64,000 nucleotides of DNA from Penelope pileata. Taxonomy: Eukaryota; Chordata; Aves; Galliformes; Cracidae. Below the pieces are notes generated by a model. The model did no database searches, was not told the origin of the DNA, and worked only from the letters and a program-made list of their open reading frames with translations. The stretch is taken from contig WBMW01004121.1 of the NCBI GenBank assembly GCA_013396635.1, positions 31,401-95,400 of the forward strand, given 5' to 3'. Positions 1 through 11,100 of this stretch are shown here, in pieces (the first letter of the stretch is position 1; every line of letters begins with the position of its first letter). The position numbers and the translations under genes are program-made.

Positions 1-3000
1 CGGCGGGGCCCTGCGACCCGGCCGGCGGGCGGCAGGTGGCAGCGCCCGGGGCAGCTCCCTGCTCGCCTTTGGAGAAGCAACGAAGGGGTGTTTTTTTTTG
101 CAAAAGGGGAAAGAGTTTCCCCGAAGTCCCCCGGGGTTTTGCAGCTTTTTGCTAGCGGGGCACTCGGGAAAACGCTGTTTGGAGGGGTTTGGTACTGCTG
201 GAGGTGAGCAGCCATCCCTCGTGGGCTTCCTTTGCAATTTGTAAGGCCAGGCAAGTGTGGTGAGATGGGAGACCAGGAGAACATCCTCCGTGCTTTGCAT
301 GGCAGCAGCAAAGCATGTAGATGGGGCTCGAAATTAAAGAAAGTCACATGGGCCTGAAATTAAAGGAAATCAGCTGGCTCTCCGGGGGGAGCAGCTCCCG
401 GTATTACGGCAGCTTGGCCCCTTCCGCGCTTTTATCCTTGCGGGATCCACCTCTCCTATCAGAACATGGCCAAGAGCAAAATAAAAATGAAAAGCAAACA
501 TCTAAAGCTTCGCCACTCAAGGAAAAGGGCATTTGACCCTTTTTTTCAATTTAGAGAGCGGTGTTTTTACTGGAAGGCTCAGCCACAGCAATTAGCCCTC
601 GGGATCCCCTGCAGAGAAACAAATCCGTGCTGCTCCACACCGCTCCTGGCTGGGAGGTGACTTTATTAAACCCTCCCGGCTTGATTTGCCCTCTGCCAAC
701 CCTGAGCGATTCCCGTTGCTCCCGTGAGGTTGTGGGGACTGACTGCAGCTGGGGAAAAAGGGCAAGATGGGGGATCATCATCATCAATGATAAAAAATAC
801 CATGGATAACAGCAGGGAACAGCTTGGCACAGGTGGGCACGGAGCCGAACAGCTCTGTGGCCTGTAGAGCACCCATAGATCACTGGATGGTTCCATGTGC
901 TGGAATGGAGGTGCCCACCTTCCCCCCTCCGCCAGCTCCCCCAGCTCCATGCCCCATCCCTGCCCTCCCTCCTGCTGCCCCGCGTCATCCCGCCGTCATC
1001 CCCTCTCCCTGGGTGACACATGGCCCTGGCCCTGACTTGGTATAAAATTAATCCTTTGGAAAGGAAGGATGGGTTATTCACGCAGCGATGACCTTCTAAA
1101 GGAGCTCTGGCCACTGCCAGTCACTCCCTGGATTAATTTTTTCCTCTAGTGGGAGCTCTGCTGCTCCCCATCGTCCCCAAAGGGCAGAACCCATCTTTCC
1201 CAGAAGTTTCCTGGAAGGAGAATTGTCACCGACGCTGGGGAACGCCAATCTTTCTTGGCTTTATAAAAGCTGTTTTCCCCGTTTTCGTCTTGTTGACTTA
1301 TTTTTTTTTCACTTCTGCCTTGATTTTCTTTTCCCCTTTTGTTTTGTTTTGCTTCCAGAAGCAAAACAGCAAAATAATCCAAGTAACAGGGGAAGGTCAG
1401 GAGGAAACAGCAGAAAAAGCAGAAAGGCAGAACACAATCAGTGGAAGATAAAAAATAATTAATTTCCATGTGCTTTTTTTTTTTAAAGAAAAATAAATTT
1501 CACTCCAAGCTTGCGTGCTGAAAAATATTTTGCATTTTTCCAGGAGAAAAAACTCCAGTGATCTCCAACCAAAGCCTGCTCAGAGCTGCGAGGTGCAGAC
1601 CACCGCACAGACATCGCTGCCCTGCAGCAGGAGAGCCGTGGGCAGGAGGCACGGGGTTAATCCCACGCTGACAATTCTTTTCTATTCTGACAATCCTTTC
1701 CCTCTGATGCCCCGAACCATCCCGGGCGTTTGCTCGTGTGGCCCCGACGGGCTGAGTCACACGTCAAGAAATGCCTTTCCTGCTGACGTACGGCTTTTCC
1801 TTGATAAAAGTTGGTTAATCACTCTGCTGTGCAACGTGCCGTTGTTGCAGGACTCTCACTGGCTGCCCGTTGTGATAGCAGAACCTTTCGCTGTCCCCCG
1901 GTCTGAGTCACCCCAAATGTCACTGTCACCCCTCTGCCAAGGGAACGCTGATAACGGGCATTTGCAATGGGTTTTCTGACCCATGGGTACAGGGCTGTGT
2001 GCCACAGATTTTGTTTCCTTATTCACTGGATTTGGGAAACGGGGCTCCTCTTAGCAGAATGCTGACGGTTGCCCTCAGAGCGCTCCTTTCTGACAGTCAA
2101 GTGATGCCAAGAATGAAAGGAGAATTCAAAGCAGAGCACGCACCCATCTGGTCCCACGGGACAGACCAAAAACAAAGTTAATTCTCATGTGTGCAAAGTC
2201 CCTTTGATGCCACCTCGCTTTCCAGCCTCTCCGCGCTGCAGAAGCTTTGCCAAGCAGACTGCATGCATCTTGCAGCAAGAGGTGCAGCGCGGGGCTGCAA
2301 AGCCATAAATCCAACAGGGAATCTTTTTGCCAAGAGTTTTGCAATAGTTCTGCCCCTCTGGGCTGTCCCAGCCAAGGGCTCAGCAGATGAAGGAATTCTG
2401 ATTCTGGAAAGCTGAGCCCTGGTCTGGCACACAGCTGGCCCCAGCCACACCCAGCCCTCGTCCTGTGCCCAGCACAGCTGCTCCAGGGATGTTTAATTGG
2501 CTGGATGTTAATGAAGAATGCTACTTAAGGAGGTTTCCTGCCTTGTAGTGACTCTGGAGGAGGCAGGAGTGTGGTGGTTGTGTTGTGAGTGAGGTTTTTT
2601 TCTTTCTAAAATGGGGAAAATAAGCTCTGTCCGCCAATGCCTCCTGATTTTGTTTGTTTGGTTTTGTTTTTTAGATATCCCTAAGCCAGTTTTGGGGAGT
2701 TAACTGATGTCTTCTGTAAGTGATGTTTCACACGTGGCTCAGTTCATAGAGGACAGAGGGGCATTTCAGTTCCTCTGTACTCAGCTGGATGAAGCCTGCT
2801 GGCCTCTGCTTGGGGAAATATTGGGAGTTTTGCTGATGCAAGTGCCTTGAGCTCTGCGCTGGGAGCTCCCTGCTCAGCCTTGCCCCAGTGCTCGTGCACT
2901 GGGAGCTGCTGGAGGAGCACGGTGAGGCTTCAGGGAAGCCCCATCTCTGCCACGTTGTCACCAGCAGTGCTCAGATCTGCTTGGTGAGGCAGCAGCTTCG

Positions 3001-6000
3001 CTTCCCATCCTTGAAAAGGCTTCAGGGAGCCTATTCCCATTGCCAAGGAATATTTACAAGAAATAAAGATAAAAAGAGGAAATGAGCAGGCGCTTAAAGC
3101 ATTTGTTTTCGCAGCATCTGACTCGATGGGATTTGGAGCAAGGCATGTGGTGTTTTCATGGATTATATCTTTAATGTGACTCAGAATCTTTTCTCTAAGT
3201 TCTGCCCAAGTTTGTTGCCTTGCGGCACCTTTGACACAAATGAACAGATATCATTGCAGGTTTTGTTTGGTCATCTGATTTGAGTACTGTTTTTTTTTTA
3301 AAAAAAATCACTTAAGCCACATTCTGTTAAGATTTTATTGGTGTTTCATCAGAAAAGCAACAGTGCTGTCCAACATGTGAGGAGCTTTTTCCTTCGGCTG
3401 AAGGCAGCCGTCGTGCTGTGCCACTGATGCGTGGGTGGCAAAGTCCAGCTCAGAACTGACACGTGGTTTTTGTGAAGGATGAGGCGTGTCTGGATCCTGG
3501 ACTGCAAAAATATAACAGCTGACATTTACAAAGCACCTGTTATTCAGAGTGTTTGGGATGTGCTGGCTGGCCAGTCCTGCCGTCGTGGCAGTAAGGTGGT
3601 GATGGGCCTTGCTCGGTTGGTGCAGGTGGAATGATGATGAGCATCCCCTCATTTCTGACTGTCAGCCAGGGGTACCAAGCTGTCTGATCCCATTCCTATT
3701 GGCTTTAGTCTTTGGTTTTCGCTGAGCCCCAGTGAGGACACAGAGTGAAACATTCTTGCTGCTTTCATGGCAGGAAGAAGGGGAGATGAGATTATCCAAG
3801 TGCGATAGCACCAGGCTGGAGGAAGCGACGTTGGGAAATGCTCTGCCTGAAAGACCCAAACTTAGGCACGTGTTAGTGCCTTCCTACTGCAGCACCCACT
3901 GCAACGCTCCGTTGGTCACACAGCACGCGCCCCAGAACGCACCAAGCTGAGGACAGTGAGCAGGGTCATAGCTCTGGGTTCTGCAATGAGCAACTCCCAG
4001 ATTTTACCAGCTCCAAGTCTGCGCTTGTGCTGCTTTTTCCCTTTTTCAGAGCAGAATCCATGTGCTACATAGAACAATTAAATGATACCATAATTGGAAA
4101 AATATGGCAGAAAACCTGAGACTATCAGTGATCTGAAAATGCTTCTGATCGAGCAAACCAAGCAGTCCCAGACCTGCGGGGTGCACCCCCGTGACTGCTG
4201 CTTCCCCATACAGACCCTGAGTCAGCGCACCCTGGCTGTGCAGGCTTAATTTTATGTATGTAGGTTGTCCCACTGATTTTGATAGGATTATTCATCTGCT
4301 TAATTTATTAATGTATTCAAGAAGCTCTGCTGGCTTGTTGTCATAACAAAGACACGCTATGAATTTTCTGCAGGACTTCCAAGAACGCCGCTGCCGCATT
4401 CACTGCTTCTCCAAACTGCTGTGCAGACAGAAGGAAGCACGAACAGAACATTAAAAAAACATTTCTGTAGGCTAGGAGCTACATTTTCCTGTTTTGTTTT
4501 GTTTTACAATGGAGGAATGAAGAAGAAAGAACTGCAGGAAAGGGGTTTCTTCCACACACACGGAAGAACAGGATGCAGGTCGCTGCCCACAGCCAAACTC
4601 TTTTGTGTTCGGTTCCCATTTCTGCTGCAATTAAGCCTCAAGTATACAACAAAAACAGCAAAATCTTCAGGAAGCGTATGTACCCTTAAATCACATGCCT
4701 GTTCCTTAGCACCTTTTTGCCTTGGAAAGCGTTGGATTGCTGCGGTAAATAACAAAGCTAGCTTGCCCTGCTTGCACTGCAGATTTTTGCAGCCAAGTCA
4801 GTGCTCGCTCGGTGCTGTTTTCCCACCTGCAGCATTCCCTCTCCTCCAAGGGAGAAAGGCAGCAGTGTGATCTCTAGGAAGGCAGCAGCAGTAATCCTCC
4901 TGTCCTGGCTGGAGGCTGTACCATCAGCGCAGATTGCTGCTAGGGCAAAGGACGCTTGCTCACACCAGGATGCAGTGGTGGGCACCCACATTCCTCCGCA
5001 AGCAGCAGCTCCATCTCTGTGCTGCTTCCCAGGGAATGCAAACCTAGAGGGAGAGGGATCTTCCCTTTGCTTTGCAGCACTAAAACCAAGATGGGGGAGC
5101 AACTCCATTTGCTCTGAAGGGCGTTTAGAGGTTTGATACAGCAGTTAGCAAACATCAAACATCCAGCGCGTTGATGACAGGGATGGATGGACAAAAGGTC
5201 CACGCAAGTTTAACCCAAGCAGTTCAGAAGGGATCCTGCCCAGAAAATACAATACAACAGGAAAAATCTGATCTTTTGTCTGGCTGCATTGTTTTGTGTA
5301 TTTTACAAGTGGTTTTGCTCTGAAAACACCGCAAATGGATGGACGGTTCTTCCTAAATACAATTTTTCATCCCTTTTTATCCTATGCTCTCTCCTGGCCC
5401 CTTGCCCAGGAGGCTCAGTTCGAGCCTTCTTGCAGGCTGTGCACCTCCTGAGCCCAGGGAGGTGGCTGATGAAGCTGCCACCCTTAGGGGTTGGATGCCT
5501 TGGGGAGGAGCAGGGCTACCTCGCTCACCAAAAGCAAAGTACCTGCACAGGCATGCGTGCAGCTCCAGGCAGCGCTGCGGAGCTGGAACCCCCACCCCTT
5601 TCCCCCCCTCCAGCCCTACAGCTCCAGCTCTGCTGGAGGAGGTTTCTGCTGCTGGGCTTCTAAAAAGGCTTATTGCATCACTTCTGCAACTACATCTTTT
5701 AAAAAGCAACGACAACAAATACACCACCAACAAAAACTGGCTGCTTATGGCTGCTGCTGACAGCTCTTGCCACAGGGAAACACTTAAAAATTGGAGACAC
5801 GTTTCATTGAGAAGAAGGGAAAAACGAGGGTTGAACAGCAGATTATAGGATGCAATGTAGGTAAGGGAGGGGCACAGTGGCATTTTTTTTTTTTTGGAAT
5901 GACAAAGGATTAGGGGTGGGGGAGCGGGGAAATGGCTGCTTTTGAATGTTCACCAAATGACAGATGAAATTAATCACTTTCCCTTAGGAAGCCAAATCAA

Positions 6001-6372
6001 TATTCTCCAAGCCCGGTCAGACTTTCCAGAGCTGTGAAGCTCTGGGCAGCCCCAACCCCGCTCCATCTACACCTCTCTGCACCTTCCCCACGAACCCTTC
6101 ACTTTGAGAAGCAGAGGTTTATAAATTTCGGCTGTCACTCCAGACCTTATTCTGCAGGGCATGATTTGGGCTGCCTTCATATCTGCGCACCCAGCGCCTG
6201 TACCTGCCTTGGGGCTGGGGTCAGGCTTTGCCCAAAGCCCCAGGGCAGGCTCTCAGACATGAAGGCATGCAAAATCGTCTGGGACAGAGCACCACCCACC
6301 CCCTTTCCCTTTTGATTTCCTTTTCAAAAAAAAACAAAACAAAATGCTGGCAGCTCTGTGGCGCGGGCACCG
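1..6372. other. Non-coding left flank, downstream of CD93
   Basis: I find no supportable coding exon here; the open frames are short, low in complexity and unlike any family I recognise. The first 60 bases are strongly GC- and CpG-rich and may be the edge of a neighbouring promoter or exon outside the window. THBD lies on this side of CD93 in human, but nothing visible identifies it. CD93 is transcribed leftwards, so its 3' UTR and probably a small last coding exon should lie somewhere in this stretch or beyond. An AATAAA on the minus strand at 3334-3339 is one possible 3' end, unproven. I searched by eye for an exon encoding the conserved CD93 C-terminus and did not find it. Confidence 0.5.
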
Positions 6373-8019
6373 TTACCTGCGCTCGCCGCCCGCCCCGCCG
6401 CGGCTCTCGGGCTGCTCAGGCACCCAGCAGTAGTTGTCCGCTGCGCTTTTGGCTTTTGGCTTCTCCCGCCTGGCCGCCCTCTTCCTGCAGGCCAGCAGGG
6501 CCAGGGCGAAGGCCAGCAGCAGCAGGATGGCCACCAGGCTGCCCAGGATGTAGTAGAGGAGCAGCCGGGGGCCGTCAGCGCCGTGCTCGGAGCTGTGATC
6601 CGACCCCATCGCCGTGGGGGATGGCGGTGTCACCCCCCCAGGAGCAGCTGGAGGGCTGGAGGTGCCCGCAGTCCATGCAGTGCCCACGGTCTGGAGGATG
6701 CTGATGGTCCCTGCGGTGCCCACCAGCTCCTCTCCGGTGGTGGGTGCAGCGAGGCAGCTGTGTCCATCCTCCTGCGGGAGGAAGCCAGGTGGGCAGATGC
6801 ACTCGAAGTTGCCAGGGAGGTTGCGGCAGGGCCCTGGGCAGGGGTCCCGCAGGCACTCGTCCACGTCCAGGCAGGCGTCACCGCCGGGCTGGCGCTGGTA
6901 GCCGGGCTGGCAAACGCAGTGGAAGGAGCCAGGGACATTGAGGCAGAGCTGGGGGCAGATGCCGGGCTGGGCACACTCATCCTCATCCTGGCAGTGGCGG
7001 CCGCCCGGCCCCGCTGGCTGGTAGCCGGGCGGGCAGGTGCAGGTGAAGCTGCCGGCCGTGTTGTGGCACTCGTGCTGGCAGGGCCCCTCCAGGCACTCAT
7101 CCACATCCACGCAGCGGCGGCCGTCGGGTGCCAGGATGTAGCCGGCCTCACAGATGCACTCGAAGCCTCCGGGCCGGGGCCGGCAGGCCCCCTGGCAGGG
7201 GTTGGGGTGGCAGGTGTCCTCGGGCAGGCAGGAGGCCATGTCAGGGCCCAGGGTGTAGCCAGGCCAGCAGGCGCAGCGCGATGGCTGCCCCGGCGCATCC
7301 AGGCACAGCTGCTGGCAGCCCCCGTTGCTGTGGGCGCAGGCGGCAGGGCAGAGTGGCCCGGGGGGGTGCCAGGCAAAGCCGCCCCCCTCCAGCGGCCCTT
7401 TGCAGACGGTGAAGGCCTGGCCCTTGGCCTCCTCACAGGCCACCTCCGCCAGCGTGCCGAACGGGGCGGCCGCCAGCGCGGGGCTGCGCACCCCGAAGGG
7501 CGTCACGTAGCTGACCCGGCCGGGCCCCCCCAGCCGCAGGGGCCCACACATCCCCCGGAAGCTGAACTTGCAGAGGAAGGCGGGCAGCGCGGCCCGGCAC
7601 GGGCGGTCGACCCAGCCCAGGGGTCCGTCAGGGCCATCGGGCCGCAGGGCGACGCAGCGGGTGCTGAGGCAGGTGACGTGGGGCTCGGCCAGCCAGGCCG
7701 AGTAGTTGCCGGGCTCCCCACCAGCCACCCAGGCGAAGCCCCGCAGCGGCTCCTGGGGCTGCACGCAGCGGCCGCGCTCCAGCCGCAGCCCGATCCAGGC
7801 CGTGCCGCCCGCCAGCAGCTGCCCCAGCCGCTCGGCCTCGGCCCGGCTTCCCGCCGGAGCCAGGTTGCCGCCATCATTCCGGCAGCGCTCCTGGGCAGCG
7901 CTCCAGCCCAGCTCGGCCCGGTGCAGCGTGTAGCAGGCGGTGTCAGCGCAGAGCACCTCGGCGTCCTCGCCCCGTGCCACCGCCATCGCCGGCAGCAGCA
8001 GCAGCAGGGCCGCGGCCAT
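6373..8019 (-). CDS. CD93: CD93 (complement component C1q receptor), main coding exon
   Basis: This is a type I membrane glycoprotein of endothelial and myeloid cells, in the CTLD group 14 family with thrombomodulin, CLEC14A and endosialin; the family acts in cell adhesion, angiogenesis and clearance of apoptotic cells. The 548-aa frame shows a signal peptide (1-17), a C-type lectin-like domain (about 24-154, with CYTLH, WIGL and LCKFSF), a family-specific Cys-rich stretch (about 157-222), five EGF-like repeats (about 224-264, 270-303, 308-343, 348-383, 388-422; the last three open with a calcium-binding DVDEC/DEDEC motif), a Ser/Thr/Pro stalk (423-485), one membrane span (486-510) and a basic tail with a WVPE motif. 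The tail, and the GMCxPLxLGGPG segment after the lectin domain, match CD93 rather than thrombomodulin. The start is the ATG at 8019 in good Kozak context, directly before the signal peptide; the open frame upstream has no in-frame ATG. Human CD93 is 652 aa, and the stalk is shorter here. The final codons overlap a splice donor (AG/GTAACG, 6378-6373), so a short last exon is likely. Confidence 0.93.
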   Translation of the reverse strand: MAAALLLLLPAMAVARGEDAEVLCADTACYTLHRAELGWSAAQERCRNDGGNLAPAGSRAEAERLGQLLAGGTAWIGLRLERGRCVQPQEPLRGFAWVAGGEPGNYSAWLAEPHVTCLSTRCVALRPDGPDGPLGWVDRPCRAALPAFLCKFSFRGMCGPLRLGGPGRVSYVTPFGVRSPALAAAPFGTLAEVACEEAKGQAFTVCKGPLEGGGFAWHPPGPLCPAACAHSNGGCQQLCLDAPGQPSRCACWPGYTLGPDMASCLPEDTCHPNPCQGACRPRPGGFECICEAGYILAPDGRRCVDVDECLEGPCQHECHNTAGSFTCTCPPGYQPAGPGGRHCQDEDECAQPGICPQLCLNVPGSFHCVCQPGYQRQPGGDACLDVDECLRDPCPGPCRNLPGNFECICPPGFLPQEDGHSCLAAPTTGEELVGTAGTISILQTVGTAWTAGTSSPPAAPGGVTPPSPTAMGSDHSSEHGADGPRLLLYYILGSLVAILLLLAFALALLACRKRAARREKPKAKSAADNYCWVPEQPESRGGAGGERR

Positions 8020-8104
8020 CCCGCCAGCTGGACGGACGGACAGACACTGCCTCACATCCCCTCGGCCCGCCGAGCTCTCCCCACACGCATCCTGTGCTGC
8101 CGGG

Positions 8105-8145
8105 GCTCCTATTTATCACCGGAGGCTACTGCTTCCTGTAGCGTG
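8105..8145 (-). promoter_or_regulatory. CD93 core promoter: TATA-like box and ETS site
   Basis: On the minus strand an ATAAATA element (8110-8116) sits about 90 bases upstream of the CD93 ATG, giving room for a start site near 8085 and a short 5' UTR. It overlaps a GATA-type TGATAA. Just upstream, ACAGGAAG (8132-8139, minus strand) is a strong ETS-family site. ETS factors drive endothelial and myeloid genes, which fits CD93 expression. Motif matches are by eye only. Confidence 0.5.
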
Positions 8146-8149
8146 GCTG

Positions 8150-11100
8150 CAACGCTCGCTGCTTGTTGGTGGCGGCCGGGATGTTTGCCTCTGCTTCTTC
8201 TCTTCTCCCCCGGGCAGGCTGGCTGCTTGTTCCCATTTCAGGCGTTTCGCTGTGTTTTGTTTCTTTATTTTGGCCAACGCTGCTTTTCTGCATGAGAAAG
8301 CAGCCTGCGTCCTGCTTTTTTTGGGTTCGGAGGGCTAACTCTCCTCACTCACCCGGACGATGATTTCCTAATCCCTAATAGGGCCTTGCAGCTTTTCAAG
8401 CATGCACTGCTGAAAGTGGGGAAGGAAAACAAGCCGTGGGATCCCTCTCCGTCTGCCTATGAAAGAGACGGAATATTTGGCGCGGCCTCTCATGCGCTCG
8501 TGCTGCATTTCCAGCGTGTTGTTCCCCTCTTGGTGTGCTTTAAATAGCTGGACGAGCCCTGGAATAGGAGCTGGGTCGTGAGAACCTCGGGGCTGCTGGG
8601 GGGAGCTTTGCCCGTGGAAGCTCTGCCGTGCAGGACATGTTGGTGTCGGGGCTCCGCAGAAGGCCATCAATTACGGGGCAAAGATGTCAACGCGATAACG
8701 TTTAAACAAACACACCACTTTTTTTTTTTTTTAACAGCAAACTGTCTGTTTCAAGCCGGTTCCTGCCAGCTACAGCAGTGTCTGCAGCAGGGTCACAATG
8801 GTGACAGCATTACGGGCAGCAGGGATGAGTAACGGCCCGTCCCAAAGCAGGGCTGCACAAGAGCCTCTCCAGATACAGCACTCCTTCTGCTTTCCCTTCG
8901 CTGTTTGGAGATCCCTGGAGGAAGACGAGCAGGCTGGGGAGGCTCGATGACAGCTGATGGAGCGTTCACACACGCTGAGCAGCACAGGACAGCTTGTTTG
9001 CCCCATCATCAAATGTCTGTGTGCGAGAGGGGGGAATAACAAAAGAGCAAAGTGCTGGCGGGAAGCAGAGCACCCTGGCACACCAAGGGGCTGCCGTCAG
9101 GGGCGACGAAAGGGGTCTGATAAGCAGAGGTGGGATGAGGAATGACTGTGACCAGCAACACCCCCACACCTGCCACGCACACCAGGAGGCACCTGCACGG
9201 GCTGAAGAGCAACACGGGCTCCGTCTCCATTTGTACCCTGGATAGCAAAGTCTCCAAAACCTAAAGGCTACAGATTTCTGTGCTCATTCCCCAGATACGC
9301 AAGACATCCCTACAGGACACCTGGGTGCAGGGTTCTCGTGCTGGCTTCCAGACCCTGGCACACCTGAAAGTTGCCATGACCTTCAGGAGTGGCAACCTTC
9401 TCCCAAAGGAGAGGGCAGGAGCTGCAGCCCTTTTGCCCACGTCCCATGAAATCCACTTTGGGCAGCTCCAGGATGGCAGCACTTGTGTTCTCTGAGCAAG
9501 GGAGAGGTGTCACTTCGGTCAAGTAGAGTTGTCACTTCAAAGCAATGCTTGCAAGCAATGGAGCGTTCTGGTTCAATGGCCAAACCCCAGAGCCTGGGAG
9601 GAGAAAATACTTGGATGACATCTAGAATTGTTTTTATTCAAAATTTCCTACTGGAAGAAATGGGGGGAATTCTCTTTTATATGATACAAAATAACAGTGC
9701 TCAACACAAAAGCATTTCCTTTCTGTCACACCAGAACATATCTTCACTTTTATAAAAACACTGTGAATGTTTTCTCTTTCCAGCTGACACAGTCCAACAA
9801 ACTGAGCACTCAGTCTGCCATTTATTTTAGTCAACCCACACAAGCACTTGTTCTGTCAAAGTTCAATGGCCAAAAATCAGCCAGTTCTCAGGCCCGGCTC
9901 CTCTGAACCCTTTCCAACCAGGGTTATGGACAAAACCAAAAGTACTTAGATGTGCAATGAAAAGTGATGCCTAAGAGGCTGCCCCAGCTGCTCCATCAAT
10001 TGCTGCTGATGTTTTCCTGATGCTGTGCATGAGTTCTAATTGGGTGGAAGACGTGGAAGTCAGCATCCCTGCACAACGGATGACATCAGGACTGCAGTGT
10101 CAGAACCTTTCCTTCCATTTGCAAGAATACAGGTAATAATTTTTATTTTTAAATAAGCGTCTGGCTGCTCCTGCTAGAGCTGTTCACAGGCTGGTTGCAG
10201 TTTAATGGACAGGAAGCCCCCCCCTCCTCTGCACTTTTTAGTGAGATCTTCATCTGCAAAGCTTATGTTAGTAGTTTTACCCACAGATTTGGCAGGAGTA
10301 GGTTTTGGTAACTTAAAAACACATCATGCTTCTATTGCTTTTATTAAATACACCACGCTTGTTACATTTTCTTCTCTGCTGGGCTGATGTTCCCATGAAA
10401 AGCAAGAGGAGCCCTGGTTCTAAATTAAAAGGGGTTTGGTTTCTCAACCCCCCAGCTGAAGAAGTCTACAAAGCCCCATCTGGGCTGCAAATCAAAACCA
10501 AATTCTCTTCTTGAGAGCAGAAATTCTGCCCAACGGCGTGCTGCACGTAAGAATACTGAAGGAATCGCTTAAAAAACATTTCTCAGAGGCTGAAGAAGGA
10601 AATGGACACAGTCTGCTTGACATCATCACCGAGTGTTTGTGCAGAAGGCTCAAGGCTAGGACAAGGGACAATGGCCCGAGGGGTGGGGGGACACCTGCAC
10701 AAATAGCTGCTGAGAAGAATAGGAGGAACTGGGCTTCCTCTGGGACCCCAAGGACGAGCAGGAGCAGGGCCTGGCTGCCCCAGCACCGCGGGGATGGATC
10801 TGTGCAAGTCAGCGTGCGAGGCTGCGGCGAGACCCAGCGTGGTGCAGCCGGGCTGGCTCCTGCCAGCGGTTCGTAGTGCCACCCATAAAGCCCCCTCCTC
10901 GGCTGATAATAACACCCGGCTGGACTAGCACGCGGTAAGGACTGGAATATCCATGTCAGCTCCTTACTGTCTGCTTTTAAAGTCAGAAAATCTTAGCAAC
11001 GGGAACGTTTTCCAGTTGCACATGTTCTGAGGATGATGCTTAGTGGCTGGTGTCCCTTGCTAATAAACAGGAATCAGCTGGGCTGCAACAAGAACAACAA

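Noticed and set aside
6373..8019. Thrombomodulin (THBD) as the identity of the lectin/EGF gene
   Set aside because: The lectin domain and EGF repeats fit the family, but there are five EGF repeats rather than six. The membrane span and tail (LLLYYILG, WVPE) and the GMCxPLxLGGPG segment match CD93, not THBD.
8020..8055. N-terminal extension of CD93 by 12 residues
   Set aside because: The first codon of that extension is GTG, not ATG. The ATG at 8019 is followed directly by the signal peptide and has good context.
6358..8295. A 645-codon open frame on the plus strand over the CD93 exon
   Set aside because: It is the antisense shadow of a very GC-rich coding exon; its composition is Ala/Gly/Arg/Pro with no domain, while the minus-strand frame encodes a full lectin-EGF-membrane protein.
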